In this document: positions 9,731-18,729 of the stretch, piece by piece
How positions within the stretch are numbered: position 1 is the first letter of the stretch
How the letters are laid out: every line of letters starts with the position of its first letter
From: Candidatus Desulfosporosinus nitrosoreducens
Lineage (GTDB): Bacteria; Bacillota; Desulfitobacteriia; Desulfitobacteriales; Desulfitobacteriaceae
Assembly (NCBI RefSeq): GCF_030954495.1
Contig: NZ_JAVHUW010000041.1
Span: 38,217-102,216, forward strand
Direction: 5' to 3'
DNA length: 64,000 bases
Position numbers and translations under genes: made by a program
Notes under the pieces: generated by a model
Database searches by the model: none
What the model was told of the DNA's origin: nothing
The model's input: only the letters and a program-made list of their open reading frames with translations

Positions 9731-11137
9731 CTAAGGTCTGGTCTGCGCCCTGCAAACATCCCTGTTCTCGAGGCTGTAGACGCTTAAGCGATTTTTGCCG
9801 CCGCGTTTGGAACAGTAAAGGGCGTCGTCGGCATGTTGAATGAGATCTTCAGCCGTTAAGGCGTGTTGCGGATAAGCTGCCAGACCCAGGGAAACCGTAG
9901 TGTGCAAAGCGGGATTGTTACCCATAGTTCTTGCCCGGGTGGTTTCGAGCAATCGTTCCCCGATACTTATCGCCGCCTCAAGACGGGTATTGGGAAGAAG
10001 AATGACGAATTCATCTCCGGCGTAGCGCACAACCGAGTCTCCCTCCCGAACCCCTTCCAGCAATAGTGTTGCGAAAAACCGCAGGAATTGATCACCTGTC
10101 GGGTGACCAAACTGATCGTTAATTCCTTTAAAATTATCACAATCAATAAAAAGAAGCGAAACATTGCCTTCGGTTGCCTGAGCGTGACTTATAGCTTTTT
10201 CGGTTAACTCTGCCAGAGAACGGGAATTTAAGAGTCCCGTCAAACTGTCTGTTTCGGAAAGACAGCGGACATGTTCATATAAGCGAGCATTTGCCAAGGC
10301 CACACTGACTTGATTGGCAAAGATCTGGGCCAATTGCAGATCATCTTTGCTGAAAGCATCTAAATTCAATTTGTAAATCCAAAGAACTCCAAAGGTTTCT
10401 TTTTCAAGTTGCAGCGGGATACCCATTACAGATTCGTCATCATAGGGAGTGCCTGGGATATGCAAAGCTCTGGGATCGTGTTCGGCGTCTCCCGCCAGAA
10501 CGGACTCACCGGTTGCCGCCACCCAGCCAACCATTCCAAAACCCACTCTGGGATGACTGTTAAAAATAGAGGCCAAAATCGCAGGATCGTTCTGACTTTC
10601 ACGAGCACTAACGACATGCAGGGATTTTTCTCCCTCATCCATCAGGAATATTGTGCAGCCGTCGGCTCGAAACAAGGAAAAAATTTGGTCTACTACTTGA
10701 TTGGTCAACTCACATAAATCGAGGGTTTTGGTTAAAGAGGCAGAGATATTTGACAAAGCCGACATTTCCGCTTCATGCCTTTGAATTTGGCGGATAGCGC
10801 TGATTTCCCGATTAACGGCTATGCCTATAACGAAATAAATAAGCGTGTACATAGCCCATTCTACGAAAGTCAGGAGATGGGCTTGTTTATACAAAATAAT
10901 GAAAGTCAGCAGTGAGGCAATGGCAATTTGCATTAATAATAGTCTCCAGGGGAAATACAAAGCAATGAGCGCTATCATCAGGAAAAAAAAGGATACTAAA
11001 AAAATACTTTTATCCCCCGCGAGAATGATGATAGCCGCCAGACCGGACATTAGGCAAATCACGCCTAGTGTCCAAAGTTTATGATGCGAAACGGGTGATA
11101 CTTTCGTTCTGTCAATTCTCTTCTTCTCTCCCGCCAT
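9731..11137 (-). CDS. GAF-domain diguanylate cyclase with membrane N-terminus
   Basis: A 468-residue signalling enzyme predicted to make cyclic di-GMP from GTP. It has four or five membrane helices (about residues 20-110), a GAF domain (about 140-295) and a C-terminal GGDEF domain. The catalytic signature reads AGDEF rather than GGDEF, a tolerated variant, and an RxxD inhibitory site (REGD) stands five residues before it, suggesting product inhibition. LLFIDCDNFKGINDQFGHPTGD contains the usual metal-binding aspartate and substrate contacts. ATG at 11137 follows GAGGGGA. There is no EAL or HD-GYP domain. The GAF ligand is unknown. Confidence 0.88.
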   Translation of the reverse strand: MAGEKKRIDRTKVSPVSHHKLWTLGVICLMSGLAAIIILAGDKSIFLVSFFFLMIALIALYFPWRLLLMQIAIASLLTFIILYKQAHLLTFVEWAMYTLIYFVIGIAVNREISAIRQIQRHEAEMSALSNISASLTKTLDLCELTNQVVDQIFSLFRADGCTIFLMDEGEKSLHVVSARESQNDPAILASIFNSHPRVGFGMVGWVAATGESVLAGDAEHDPRALHIPGTPYDDESVMGIPLQLEKETFGVLWIYKLNLDAFSKDDLQLAQIFANQVSVALANARLYEHVRCLSETDSLTGLLNSRSLAELTEKAISHAQATEGNVSLLFIDCDNFKGINDQFGHPTGDQFLRFFATLLLEGVREGDSVVRYAGDEFVILLPNTRLEAAISIGERLLETTRARTMGNNPALHTTVSLGLAAYPQHALTAEDLIQHADDALYCSKRGGKNRLSVYSLENRDVCRAQTRP

Positions 11138-11248
11138 CTGTCGTCCCCTCTGTTCTATAACTGATTATCAATTGTCATTTATACATCACTGTATACTTCT
11201 CGTTTCTTAAAACTAAATCCTGCTCAGTTATTGCCGGCTGGAAATTAA

Positions 11249-12097
11249 TTATTCATTTTTCACAAAGCCCCTGCCGAGAACTTCTCCCGCGTTGGTAATA
11301 ATCATAAAGGCTTGAGGGTCTACCTCCCGCACAGCTTGTTTTAAACGGCCCAGTTCGGGAAGACTGACAACACAGATAATGACGTTTTTAGACTCATTGG
11401 AGTAGGCGCCCCGTCCGCTTAAAAAGGTAGCCCCTCTGCCCAGATCTTCTATAATGCGATCAACTAAAATTTCGGCCTTGTCGGAAATGATAGTGATTGA
11501 TTTCGAGGGAACTCCGCTTTGAATCAAGTCCAGAACCCGTCCGTAAACAAAAAGTGTGACAAGTGTATAGAGAGCAACTTTCGAACCCAGCATAGCCCAA
11601 GAGATCATAATGATAACGCTGTTGATAGCTAAGGCCGATGTTCCCATCGGAATTCCAAATCTTCGCTGAATGACCTTGGAAACAATATCCGTACCGCCCA
11701 AGCTTCCGCCAAACCGGAAGACAATACTTGAGGAGACTCCCGAAAAGACACCACCGTAGAGTGCGCCGAGAAAAATATCGTTTATGGCAACAGGATGGAC
11801 TCCTTTAAAGAGATCTAGAAAAATCGAATAGATAACCAAGCCCCAAATGGTCTTAAAAACAAAATTCTTATTAATCTCCCGCCAGCCTAAACCGAATAAG
11901 GGAATATTCAATAAAAAGGTCATCAGGCCGATAGGAAGTTTGAACGTATAGTAGAGCAACAGAGCAATACCGCCGACTCCTCCCCCACTTAATCCCGATG
12001 GAACAATAAAGGCCTGAACCCCGTAGGCTCCAATAATCGCTCCGGCAGCAATCGCGATAATACTGCTGATAGATCGGGCGCGCTTCGATAACTTCAT
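11249..12097 (-). CDS. YitT family membrane protein (DUF161 and DUF2179)
   Basis: A 282-residue integral membrane protein of the YitT family, widespread and often multicopy in Firmicutes, of uncertain transport function. About six hydrophobic helices carry the family's glycine-rich signature near GLSGGGVGGIALLLYY and FRFGGSLGGTDIVSK. The C-terminal soluble domain (DUF2179, about the last 80 residues) follows. I place the start at ATG 12097, which has GGAGGG six nt upstream; the longer frame to 12136 has no such site. It stands alone between the diguanylate cyclase and a terminator. Confidence 0.85.
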   Translation of the reverse strand: MKLSKRARSISSIIAIAAGAIIGAYGVQAFIVPSGLSGGGVGGIALLLYYTFKLPIGLMTFLLNIPLFGLGWREINKNFVFKTIWGLVIYSIFLDLFKGVHPVAINDIFLGALYGGVFSGVSSSIVFRFGGSLGGTDIVSKVIQRRFGIPMGTSALAINSVIIMISWAMLGSKVALYTLVTLFVYGRVLDLIQSGVPSKSITIISDKAEILVDRIIEDLGRGATFLSGRGAYSNESKNVIICVVSLPELGRLKQAVREVDPQAFMIITNAGEVLGRGFVKNE

Positions 12098-12153
12098 ACA
12101 ATACCCTCCAAATAATTCGTTGGGAAAAGACGACACTTGATTGATAAATCAAA

Positions 12154-12184
12154 CCTCCCCTATCTCCGAAGAGTTCCGGGGAGG
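12154..12184 (-). terminator. Probable intrinsic terminator of the sigma/DUF4349 operon
   Basis: CCTCCCC at 12154-12160 pairs with GGGGAGG at 12178-12184. Read on the minus strand the hairpin is followed by TTTGATTT, a weak T-rich tail. It lies downstream of the DUF4349 gene and upstream of yitT. Confidence 0.45.
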
Positions 12185-12286
12185 TCCGCTATTGGGTTTA
12201 ATGCTCTCAATTTAAGAGATATCAATAATATTATACTGAGTTATGCGAAGAAGTAAAGAAGAAGCTGAAGCTAAATCCAAATCGGT

Positions 12287-13462
12287 CTATTTTTTCTTCC
12301 GAATGCGGTAAACGGCCCAGCCCACCAGGCCGAGAAACAGGTACGGCAGAACATATCCCAGGCCCACCGCCAAATAATTAAGGACGTTCCAGGAGCTGCT
12401 GATAGTTTTCAAGCAGGCATTTTGAGCAGCTATCCAAGTTTTCTGCCAAGAGACAGGCTGCCAGGAATTTTTTACGGTCACGTTCGGGCTGGAGTTAGCT
12501 ACGAATTGAAAAGTTACCGTGGAATAATCTACCTGGTTGTTCCAAAGTTTAAGTTGTCCTTCGAGTTGTTCGATTTGCTGGCGGATATTTCCCAAAGCGT
12601 TTTCAACTTTGAGGATATCATCAACAGTTTTCGCCTGGTTCAAAATTTCAAGATACCGGTTTTCTTCAGCCTGCAACGTCTGCAGACGATTTTGAGAATC
12701 ATAGTATTGATTGCTTATGTCATCAGCCGCCGTGTGTTGATCAAGTACCTTACCCCAGCTGACGAAGGAATTAGTGAATTCATCCAGTTTATCGGCGGGA
12801 ACTTTGACGGTCATCTGGGCTGAAAGCTGACCAGCGGAGCCGTTTTGTTGGGATTCGACAATATAGCCGCCCATTTGTTCCGCCTTCTGTTTGACCTGAT
12901 TCAGGGTGTCCGTCGGATTAGTTACTTCAAGGGTTAAGGTTACATCGTGGGTTATTTTGTGAGGAATTACGGCCTTATTAAGAGCGTTGTCACCGGACAC
13001 GGCCGTTTGCGGCGCTTGCTCGGCAATTTTAGGCGCGTGAAGGGCGGCCCCTGCGGAAGACTGGCCGTAGGCTGAGTTCTTATCCGCCATTGACGAGCTT
13101 TGCCTTTGAGAAGTTGCCTGTCCCCCTGAGGGGAACAAATGCCCAAAATTCAAAGCAGTTTGAGCTACAACCAGTAAGAGGATCAGACCGGCAACAGCGG
13201 CTCCAAGTTTCCGGCGGCTAAGCAAACTCACCGCAAACCATTTTGCTCTCCATCGCTCAAACAGGGGCTTCTTAAGCGGAGCATGCGGCTGCTTGGCCTC
13301 TTCCGCGGCCATTCTGGCCAGAGCTTTTTGTTTAATAGTTTCTTTGATCTGCTCATTTATTTCGGATTCAGATCTGATGGCTTTAAAATATGCTCTCATT
13401 TGTTCTAAATCACCGTCTTCTTCCCAAAGAGATATAAGATCTTTTTTCTTAAAGCTCTTCAT
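12287..13462 (-). CDS. DUF4349 membrane protein, probable anti-sigma partner
   Basis: A 391-residue protein with a cytoplasmic N-terminal segment (about 1-85), one membrane helix (AAVAGLILLLVVAQTAL, about 87-104), an extracytoplasmic DUF4349 domain (about 165-345) rich in predicted coiled coil (LQTLQAEENRYLEILNQA), and a C-terminal membrane helix with a basic end (RIRKKK). Its ATG overlaps the stop of the ECF sigma gene (ATGA), with GGAGGAAGAGG upstream. This coupling and topology suggest it senses an envelope signal and restrains that sigma factor. The anti-sigma role is an inference: I do not see a zinc-binding HxxxCxxC anti-sigma motif. Confidence 0.7.
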   Translation of the reverse strand: MKSFKKKDLISLWEEDGDLEQMRAYFKAIRSESEINEQIKETIKQKALARMAAEEAKQPHAPLKKPLFERWRAKWFAVSLLSRRKLGAAVAGLILLLVVAQTALNFGHLFPSGGQATSQRQSSSMADKNSAYGQSSAGAALHAPKIAEQAPQTAVSGDNALNKAVIPHKITHDVTLTLEVTNPTDTLNQVKQKAEQMGGYIVESQQNGSAGQLSAQMTVKVPADKLDEFTNSFVSWGKVLDQHTAADDISNQYYDSQNRLQTLQAEENRYLEILNQAKTVDDILKVENALGNIRQQIEQLEGQLKLWNNQVDYSTVTFQFVANSSPNVTVKNSWQPVSWQKTWIAAQNACLKTISSSWNVLNYLAVGLGYVLPYLFLGLVGWAVYRIRKKK

Positions 13463-13971
13463 CAGCCTCTTCCTCCTTTGTCAGGATTCCCCTGGTAGAT
13501 TTTTCGGAACCCTTTCTTAGCACGGTATAAAAGGCTGTCCACCGCCTGCTGAGATGTACCTAAAATCTCGGCAACTTCTCCCGCACTGAAACCTTCGATA
13601 AGACGAAGCTGAATCACGTTGACCTGTTGGGGGGAAAGCCCGGCCAGAGCTTCCCCAATGCTTAAAACAGTGGCCCAGCTATCGCTTTGGTCGGAATCTT
13701 TAAGAAGAGATTTTGGTCGTTCTTCCAGAAGTATTGAGGCAGAATGTTTGTGAGTTCTATAATAATCGGCGATCTGACGAGCGGCAATTTTCAGGGCCCA
13801 CGCTTTCAGGGCATCTTTCTTAACGAGTTCAGAGAGAGCCTTCCATACTTTAACAATAATTTCGGCGGTGACGTCTTCCACATCAGACTTAGGTACGCGG
13901 ATGGAAACAAACCTGTAAATAAGCGGGAATAGTTCTTCATAGGTTTCATCAAAGGATGAATCTGCTTTCAC
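13462..13971 (-). CDS. ECF-type RNA polymerase sigma factor
   Basis: A 169-residue extracytoplasmic-function sigma factor. Region 2 is seen in FPLIYRFVSIRVPKSDVEDVTAEIIVKVWKAL and region 4 in LSPQQVNVIQLRLIEGFSAGEVAEILG with its helix-turn-helix continuing to AVDSLLYRAKKG. The GTG start at 13971 has GGGAGGAG upstream. It is the first gene of a two-gene unit with the DUF4349 protein. Its promoter targets cannot be told from the sequence; autoregulation would be usual for the family. Confidence 0.9.
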   Translation of the reverse strand: MKADSSFDETYEELFPLIYRFVSIRVPKSDVEDVTAEIIVKVWKALSELVKKDALKAWALKIAARQIADYYRTHKHSASILLEERPKSLLKDSDQSDSWATVLSIGEALAGLSPQQVNVIQLRLIEGFSAGEVAEILGTSQQAVDSLLYRAKKGFRKIYQGNPDKGGRG

Positions 13972-14133
13972 CTGGCAGTTCTCCTCCCTTCGCTTGTTAT
14001 AATTGAGTATAAACTATCTCCTCTGGTCTTAAATCATTGTTTATCATCATTCGCCAATGGTTACTATTCTATAGACGTATCCCGGAGGCCTTTTCTGATG
14101 GGGCAGTTCAACAAACAATGCAATAAAACAAAA

Positions 14134-14168
14134 GGACGACTCCAGGCCCAGGGGCACAGAGGTCATCC
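14134..14168 (-). terminator. Intrinsic terminator after cardiolipin synthase
   Basis: On the minus strand GGATGAC pairs with GTCGTCC (one G-U pair) around a GC-rich loop that can fold further. TTTTGTTTTATTG follows immediately. It lies about 40 nt past the stop of the cls gene. Confidence 0.7.
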
Positions 14169-14207
14169 TCACAGTTTAAAAGCATTGAACGCTTAAATAT
14201 TCCGCTG

Positions 14208-15632
14208 TCATAACAGCGGGGAAAATAAGCGGGCACAGGATTCCTTTAAGCGTTCAGAGAAGGGGCGGCTTTGGAAAGACTCCAGCTGAATGAACCGGCA
14301 ATCCTGCAAATCCTGTTCAAAATTTTCATTTAGAGTTTTTGTTATGCTCCGGTCATAGAGAAAAGCACAAATTTCAAAATCGAGAGAAAAGCTGCGCACA
14401 TCCATGTTGGCAGAACCTACGGAAGCAAACTGATGATCGATAAGCAGGATCTTGGCGTGGAGAATCCCTTTCATATATTTATAGATTTTGACCCCTGCCT
14501 GAAGCAGTTCCTCAAGATAGGAGTTCATGGCCCAGTATATCAGTTTGTGCTCAGGGATTCCCTGGATAATGATCTGCACGTCAAGACCTGAGAGGGCGGC
14601 AGTTTTGAGGGCCATAATCAAGCTTTCATCAGGAATAAAATAAGGAGTTTCAATTCTTATGCTTTTCTTAGCCATAGTTATAGACAAAAAAAAGCCTTGC
14701 AGAATGGATGCCCAATGGGAATCGGGACCGCTGGCGCCGATCTGCACCGGCAGAAGGTTCGTGATAGTAACTTTCGGATAGTAAGGATTCCCCTGGAGTT
14801 CCTGACGGGTAACAAAATACCAGTCGTTTATAAATACTGATTGTAAGGTATAAACGGATTCACCCGAAAGTTTTAAGTGTGTATCCCGCCAAAAGCCAAG
14901 CTCCGGGTCTCTGGACAAGTATTCGTCTCCTATATTGAGTCCGCCCATATACCCGGTGCGACCGTCAATAATCACAAGTTTACGATGGTAACGTAAATTC
15001 AGTTTCGGACTCAGAAAAGGAAAACGCAGGGGAAAATACCAGTGGGCCTGTATTCCCGCCTGTCGCATAACCTCAATGAACTTTCCCGAAACTGCAAGGC
15101 TTCCTATGCCGTCAAGAAGAACCCGAACTTCCACTCCTTCCCCTGCTTTGCGTGAAAGAATTTTCAGGACATCCTCGCCAATTTCATCCCCTTTAAAGAT
15201 GTAGTAGCTTAGATGAATATGATGTGTTGCCTTTTCCAAGGATTGAAACAAAGCCTCAAATTTTTCCTCACCGTTAATAAGAACGGTTGCCTGGTTATGA
15301 AACGTTAAGGGGGCATAACCACTGTGGAGAAGGAGATTGACCAGCTTAGGGTCGGAGATTTGCTTGTCGGGAAGCCTGTTTTTTTCGGCATTCAGAGTCT
15401 TCTGCTGTTGAGCTATCGCCTGATCCAGTTTATTGTCCGGAAGATGTTTGTGCTGAAAGATTTGCTTTCTCTGCTTGCGGCCTAAAAGAATGTAAAGAAT
15501 AAACCCTAAGAGAGGGAACAGGCTGAGTATAAAAAGCCAGGTCACTGTTTTTCCGGGATCTCTGTTTTCCAGGAGAATAACCGTGCCAAAGAGCAGCACT
15601 TGAAGGATTAACAGCAAAAAAAGCCACCCCAT
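14208..15632 (-). CDS. cls: Cardiolipin synthase
   Basis: A 474-residue phospholipase-D-family enzyme that condenses two phosphatidylglycerol molecules to cardiolipin at the membrane. Two N-terminal membrane helices (about 1-55) precede two HKD motifs: HRKLVIIDG (about residue 230) and HAKILLIDH with the following GSANMD (about residue 400). Length and order match bacterial Cls. I start at ATG 15632 (MGWLF) after a weak AGGCGGTG; a TTG 33 nt upstream would add a short, less likely extension. Confidence 0.93.
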   Translation of the reverse strand: MGWLFLLLILQVLLFGTVILLENRDPGKTVTWLFILSLFPLLGFILYILLGRKQRKQIFQHKHLPDNKLDQAIAQQQKTLNAEKNRLPDKQISDPKLVNLLLHSGYAPLTFHNQATVLINGEEKFEALFQSLEKATHHIHLSYYIFKGDEIGEDVLKILSRKAGEGVEVRVLLDGIGSLAVSGKFIEVMRQAGIQAHWYFPLRFPFLSPKLNLRYHRKLVIIDGRTGYMGGLNIGDEYLSRDPELGFWRDTHLKLSGESVYTLQSVFINDWYFVTRQELQGNPYYPKVTITNLLPVQIGASGPDSHWASILQGFFLSITMAKKSIRIETPYFIPDESLIMALKTAALSGLDVQIIIQGIPEHKLIYWAMNSYLEELLQAGVKIYKYMKGILHAKILLIDHQFASVGSANMDVRSFSLDFEICAFLYDRSITKTLNENFEQDLQDCRFIQLESFQSRPFSERLKESCARLFSPLL

Positions 15633-15784
15633 AGTTTCACCGCCTATAAAGAGTATGACGAGCAAAATACTTTTGAATTGTGTTTAATTAAAGGACTCTT
15701 GCTATTATGCACACTCTGAAATCGTTTTACTAAAGCGGATGAAATCCGGCTAACATGAACTCCGGGCATAGATAAAGAAAACTA

Positions 15785-15814
15785 AAGCTTCCCTCACTAA
15801 AAGCGAGAAAAGCT
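15785..15814 (-). terminator. Intrinsic terminator after histidine kinase
   Basis: On the minus strand AGCTTTTCTCGC pairs with GTGAGGGAAGCTT across a 5-nt loop, with one or two mismatches. A T-rich run (TTTAGTTTTC) follows. It lies 8 nt beyond the kinase stop. Confidence 0.6.
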
Positions 15815-15822
15815 CAGGAAAA

Positions 15823-17355
15823 TTATTTATTAAAAGGAATTTGCAACGAGAATGTTGAGCCGGACGAACCTGTCACAATACCTATACTGCCGTTGTGCCG
15901 GGCGGCAATTCCGAAGCAAGTAGCCAAGCCAAGTCCGGTTCCGTCTTCTTTAGTCGTAAAAAACGGGGTGCCAAGCTTCTCCAGGATGTGGGGTTCGATT
16001 CCTCCGCCCTGATCTCTGACAGCCAGAATTACGGCATTGTCCATAACGCTGGTTTTTATGGTTAATCTCTTTCCGGGTTCCATTGCTTCTAAGCCATTGC
16101 GGGCCAGGTTTAAGATAACCTGACGTATCTCTTCTTCATCAAGCAGCAGATCCGGAAGATCGTTCAAGTCCAGATCAAGGTATTTATCGTAACGTCGGGC
16201 ATCCGCTTCAATGAGCGGAGCCAAGGCCTGAACGATCTTATTAAGGTTTTGGATTTTGAATTCCGGAGGTTTTGTTTTACCAAAGGAGAGAAATTCGGAA
16301 ATGATGGAGTTGGCCCGATCCAATTCGTCGATCATCAAAGCAATATAGTTTTGGTAATGTTGAATGTCCTCTTTATTGCCCAGAAATTGGAGGAATCCCC
16401 GCACAGTTGTCAAAGGATTTCTTATTTCATGGCTGATTCCCGCCGCCATTTCCCCGACCAAATTCAAGCGGTCTAACCGAGCGATTTCCCGCTCGAATTG
16501 TTTCCGCTTAACTGCGTTTTCCTGGGCAATTTGTTTCCAGGAAAACGTTACGCTAATACTGTCAATATAGATTCCTTTAAAGAGAAATAAATAGCCCAAG
16601 GCCTTGAAGCCATGTCCCAAAAGATTGTCATAATCACTTGAGCCGAAGTTGGCGGCAACTTCCAATTCGCCTAATAACAACAATATCAAACTCAGAATCA
16701 TTGCCAGTTGGCTAACCGTACGCCGGGAAACATAACGCTTGCTTAAGAAGCCGAGAGTCAGGAGATAGAAAAAGCAGATCAGATATTCAAACCTGACCCT
16801 TTGCAGCAAGAAGCTGAGAGATTTTACCCACTGGAAGGAAGCTTGCCACAGGGAAAAAAAACTAATGAGACAGATTACAATCAGAACAAAGAAAAAAGCT
16901 TTCTCACGCCGTGAGCGCTCTATAACTTCGTCCTGGTGGTAAAAGACAAAGAGCAGGGACAAAGACTCCGTGGTGCGCGCTATCAGCCAAAACCAAAGAG
17001 AAACTTCCTCACTAGCGGAGGCGAAAAAAGGCATATCCGGTCTGGTAACCATATGGAAAAGATCAAAGGCTCCCACAGCGAGAAACATAGCCGCTAAGTA
17101 GAGTTGATATCTCGACAGCGTGTGCGGAAAAGAAAAAAAACCCTGCAAAGCAATGGCGAAGGCTATCGTGATACAGATAAAACCTAAGCCGGTATGCAAA
17201 GCGAGGCAATTTTTATAATCAAGAAACTGTAAATTGTGAACATAGAAAATTCGGGTTAAGGCGTACAGAAATAAGGCAATTAGGGCGATGAAAATAGTCA
17301 TGAATTCCTGGGGATTAACATGACGGTTAACCCCGTTCCAATCTTGTTCTCCCAT
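15823..17355 (-). CDS. MASE3-type sensor histidine kinase, sporulation-kinase-like
   Basis: A 510-residue kinase with seven or eight membrane helices (about 20-265) resembling the MASE3 sensory domain, then a HisKA dimerisation domain with the phosphorylated histidine in GISHEIRNPLTTVRG (about residue 312) and a HATPase_c domain: N box NLARNGLEAM, G1 DQGGGI, G2 GTGLGLATC. No response regulator is adjacent, as for orphan kinases feeding the Spo0A phosphorelay in spore formers, so that role is a reasonable inference. ATG 17355 is preferred over GTG 17367 because AGGTG lies upstream of it at about 9 nt. Confidence 0.85.
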   Translation of the reverse strand: MGEQDWNGVNRHVNPQEFMTIFIALIALFLYALTRIFYVHNLQFLDYKNCLALHTGLGFICITIAFAIALQGFFSFPHTLSRYQLYLAAMFLAVGAFDLFHMVTRPDMPFFASASEEVSLWFWLIARTTESLSLLFVFYHQDEVIERSRREKAFFFVLIVICLISFFSLWQASFQWVKSLSFLLQRVRFEYLICFFYLLTLGFLSKRYVSRRTVSQLAMILSLILLLLGELEVAANFGSSDYDNLLGHGFKALGYLFLFKGIYIDSISVTFSWKQIAQENAVKRKQFEREIARLDRLNLVGEMAAGISHEIRNPLTTVRGFLQFLGNKEDIQHYQNYIALMIDELDRANSIISEFLSFGKTKPPEFKIQNLNKIVQALAPLIEADARRYDKYLDLDLNDLPDLLLDEEEIRQVILNLARNGLEAMEPGKRLTIKTSVMDNAVILAVRDQGGGIEPHILEKLGTPFFTTKEDGTGLGLATCFGIAARHNGSIGIVTGSSGSTFSLQIPFNK

Positions 17356-17527
17356 GGAATGATTCACCTCGCACGTTAAGGACGCAAATTGTTGTCCTTA
17401 AAACATTCTTGAGCCTGCGCATCTATTCTACGTCAGGCGGTAATATCCTTCTCTTAAGGGAGATTATTCTCGAAAATTCTCATATATACCACTTTAAAAT
17501 ATAAAAAGAAAATTTTTTTGAAGAAAG

Positions 17528-18640
17528 TCAACCATAAAAAGCTTTGAGTTCTGTAATAAGCTTTTGCATAGCTAAGATATCCTTGATAGCAACTCTTAGA
17601 TAGTTCCCTTGCAGTCCGGCAAAATTACGACAATTGCGCACAAGAATTCCCTTGCTTCCGAGATGCCGGATTAATTCCGGAGTTGAAGAATCCAGGATTT
17701 CAAGCAAGGAGAAATTTACCGCAGTGGCAAGCAGACGCAAATGCTTAAAGCCGCACAGCTCAAATTCACGGTAAAAATAAGCTCTGCTCTCTTGCAGCTT
17801 TTCTCTGACCTCGCGCCCATACTTTCTGTCCCGGAGAGCCGTTATCCCGGCATTTTGGGCTAAAACATTGACAGACCAGGGGTCCCGGTATTGCTCAAAT
17901 TGCCTGAGCATTGCCGGCGAAGCAAAAGCGGCGCCTAAACGCAATCCCGGCAGGCTGTAAAATTTCGTCAAGGAGTATAAAACGATAAGGTGCTTATTGC
18001 CTGCCAGATAAGTGCGAGCGGATTTCCGCAATTCGTCCGGGAGAAAATCCAGGAAAGATTCGTCAAAGAGGATGTTGCAGCCTATGGCGCGTGTGAGCTT
18101 TAAGAGTTGTTCAAACCTTTCTGCTTCAAGAACGCTGCCTGTCGGATTATGAGGAGAGCAAAGAAACAAAAGTTCACATCCCTCCAGATAGCCTTTCCAG
18201 AGTCGATTAAACTCAGATACGTCGAGTCCTTCCGGCCCATCCTCGGGATTGCTGCCTTGAAACTTCCGCCACCCCTCTGCCCCTAAAGGAATATAGCAAA
18301 CTTCAGCTCCTATGGAGCGCGCCGCCCGTTCGTATTCACTGAAAGTCGGCAGGGGTATGGCGACTTTGCGGGGCTTTAAAGCATTGACAATTGTAAAAAT
18401 TAACTCTCCAGCCCCATTGCCAACCATTATTTCTGCCATGGGCTGATCTAAACGCTGAGACAGGGCTGTGCGCAAGGCAATGCTTTCAGGGTCCGGATAA
18501 CTTGTAATCTCTTGAAGGCTTTTTTGTAAAGAATCCCAGACATCCCGCGGCGGGCCAAAAGGGTTTATATTGGCGGATAAATCAATGAAGTTGGTTAAGC
18601 CATAGACTTCCTGAGCCTTTCTTAGATTCCCTCCATGCAT
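17528..18640 (-). CDS. cobD: L-threonine-O-3-phosphate decarboxylase (CobD)
   Basis: A PLP-dependent fold-type I enzyme that decarboxylates L-threonine phosphate to (R)-1-amino-2-propanol phosphate, the linker used by CbiB. The 370-residue protein has the typical start HGGNLRKA, the DLSANINPFGPP segment, LFLCSPHNPTG, and the PLP lysine in LYSLTKFYSLPGLRLG. The family is related to histidinol-phosphate aminotransferase, but context decides. I start at ATG 18640 after GGGGTGAG; the ATG 15 nt upstream lacks a site. It is the last gene of the cobalamin operon, directly after the threonine kinase that makes its substrate. Confidence 0.92.
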   Translation of the reverse strand: MHGGNLRKAQEVYGLTNFIDLSANINPFGPPRDVWDSLQKSLQEITSYPDPESIALRTALSQRLDQPMAEIMVGNGAGELIFTIVNALKPRKVAIPLPTFSEYERAARSIGAEVCYIPLGAEGWRKFQGSNPEDGPEGLDVSEFNRLWKGYLEGCELLFLCSPHNPTGSVLEAERFEQLLKLTRAIGCNILFDESFLDFLPDELRKSARTYLAGNKHLIVLYSLTKFYSLPGLRLGAAFASPAMLRQFEQYRDPWSVNVLAQNAGITALRDRKYGREVREKLQESRAYFYREFELCGFKHLRLLATAVNFSLLEILDSSTPELIRHLGSKGILVRNCRNFAGLQGNYLRVAIKDILAMQKLITELKAFYG

Positions 18641-18729
18641 GAACTCACCCCGCATTTTCTTACTTTGTTAGAAGTATGGGCTGCCTGACTCTCCCTGGCC
18701 GGCCTCAGTACAGCCAGACAGCCGCCCGC

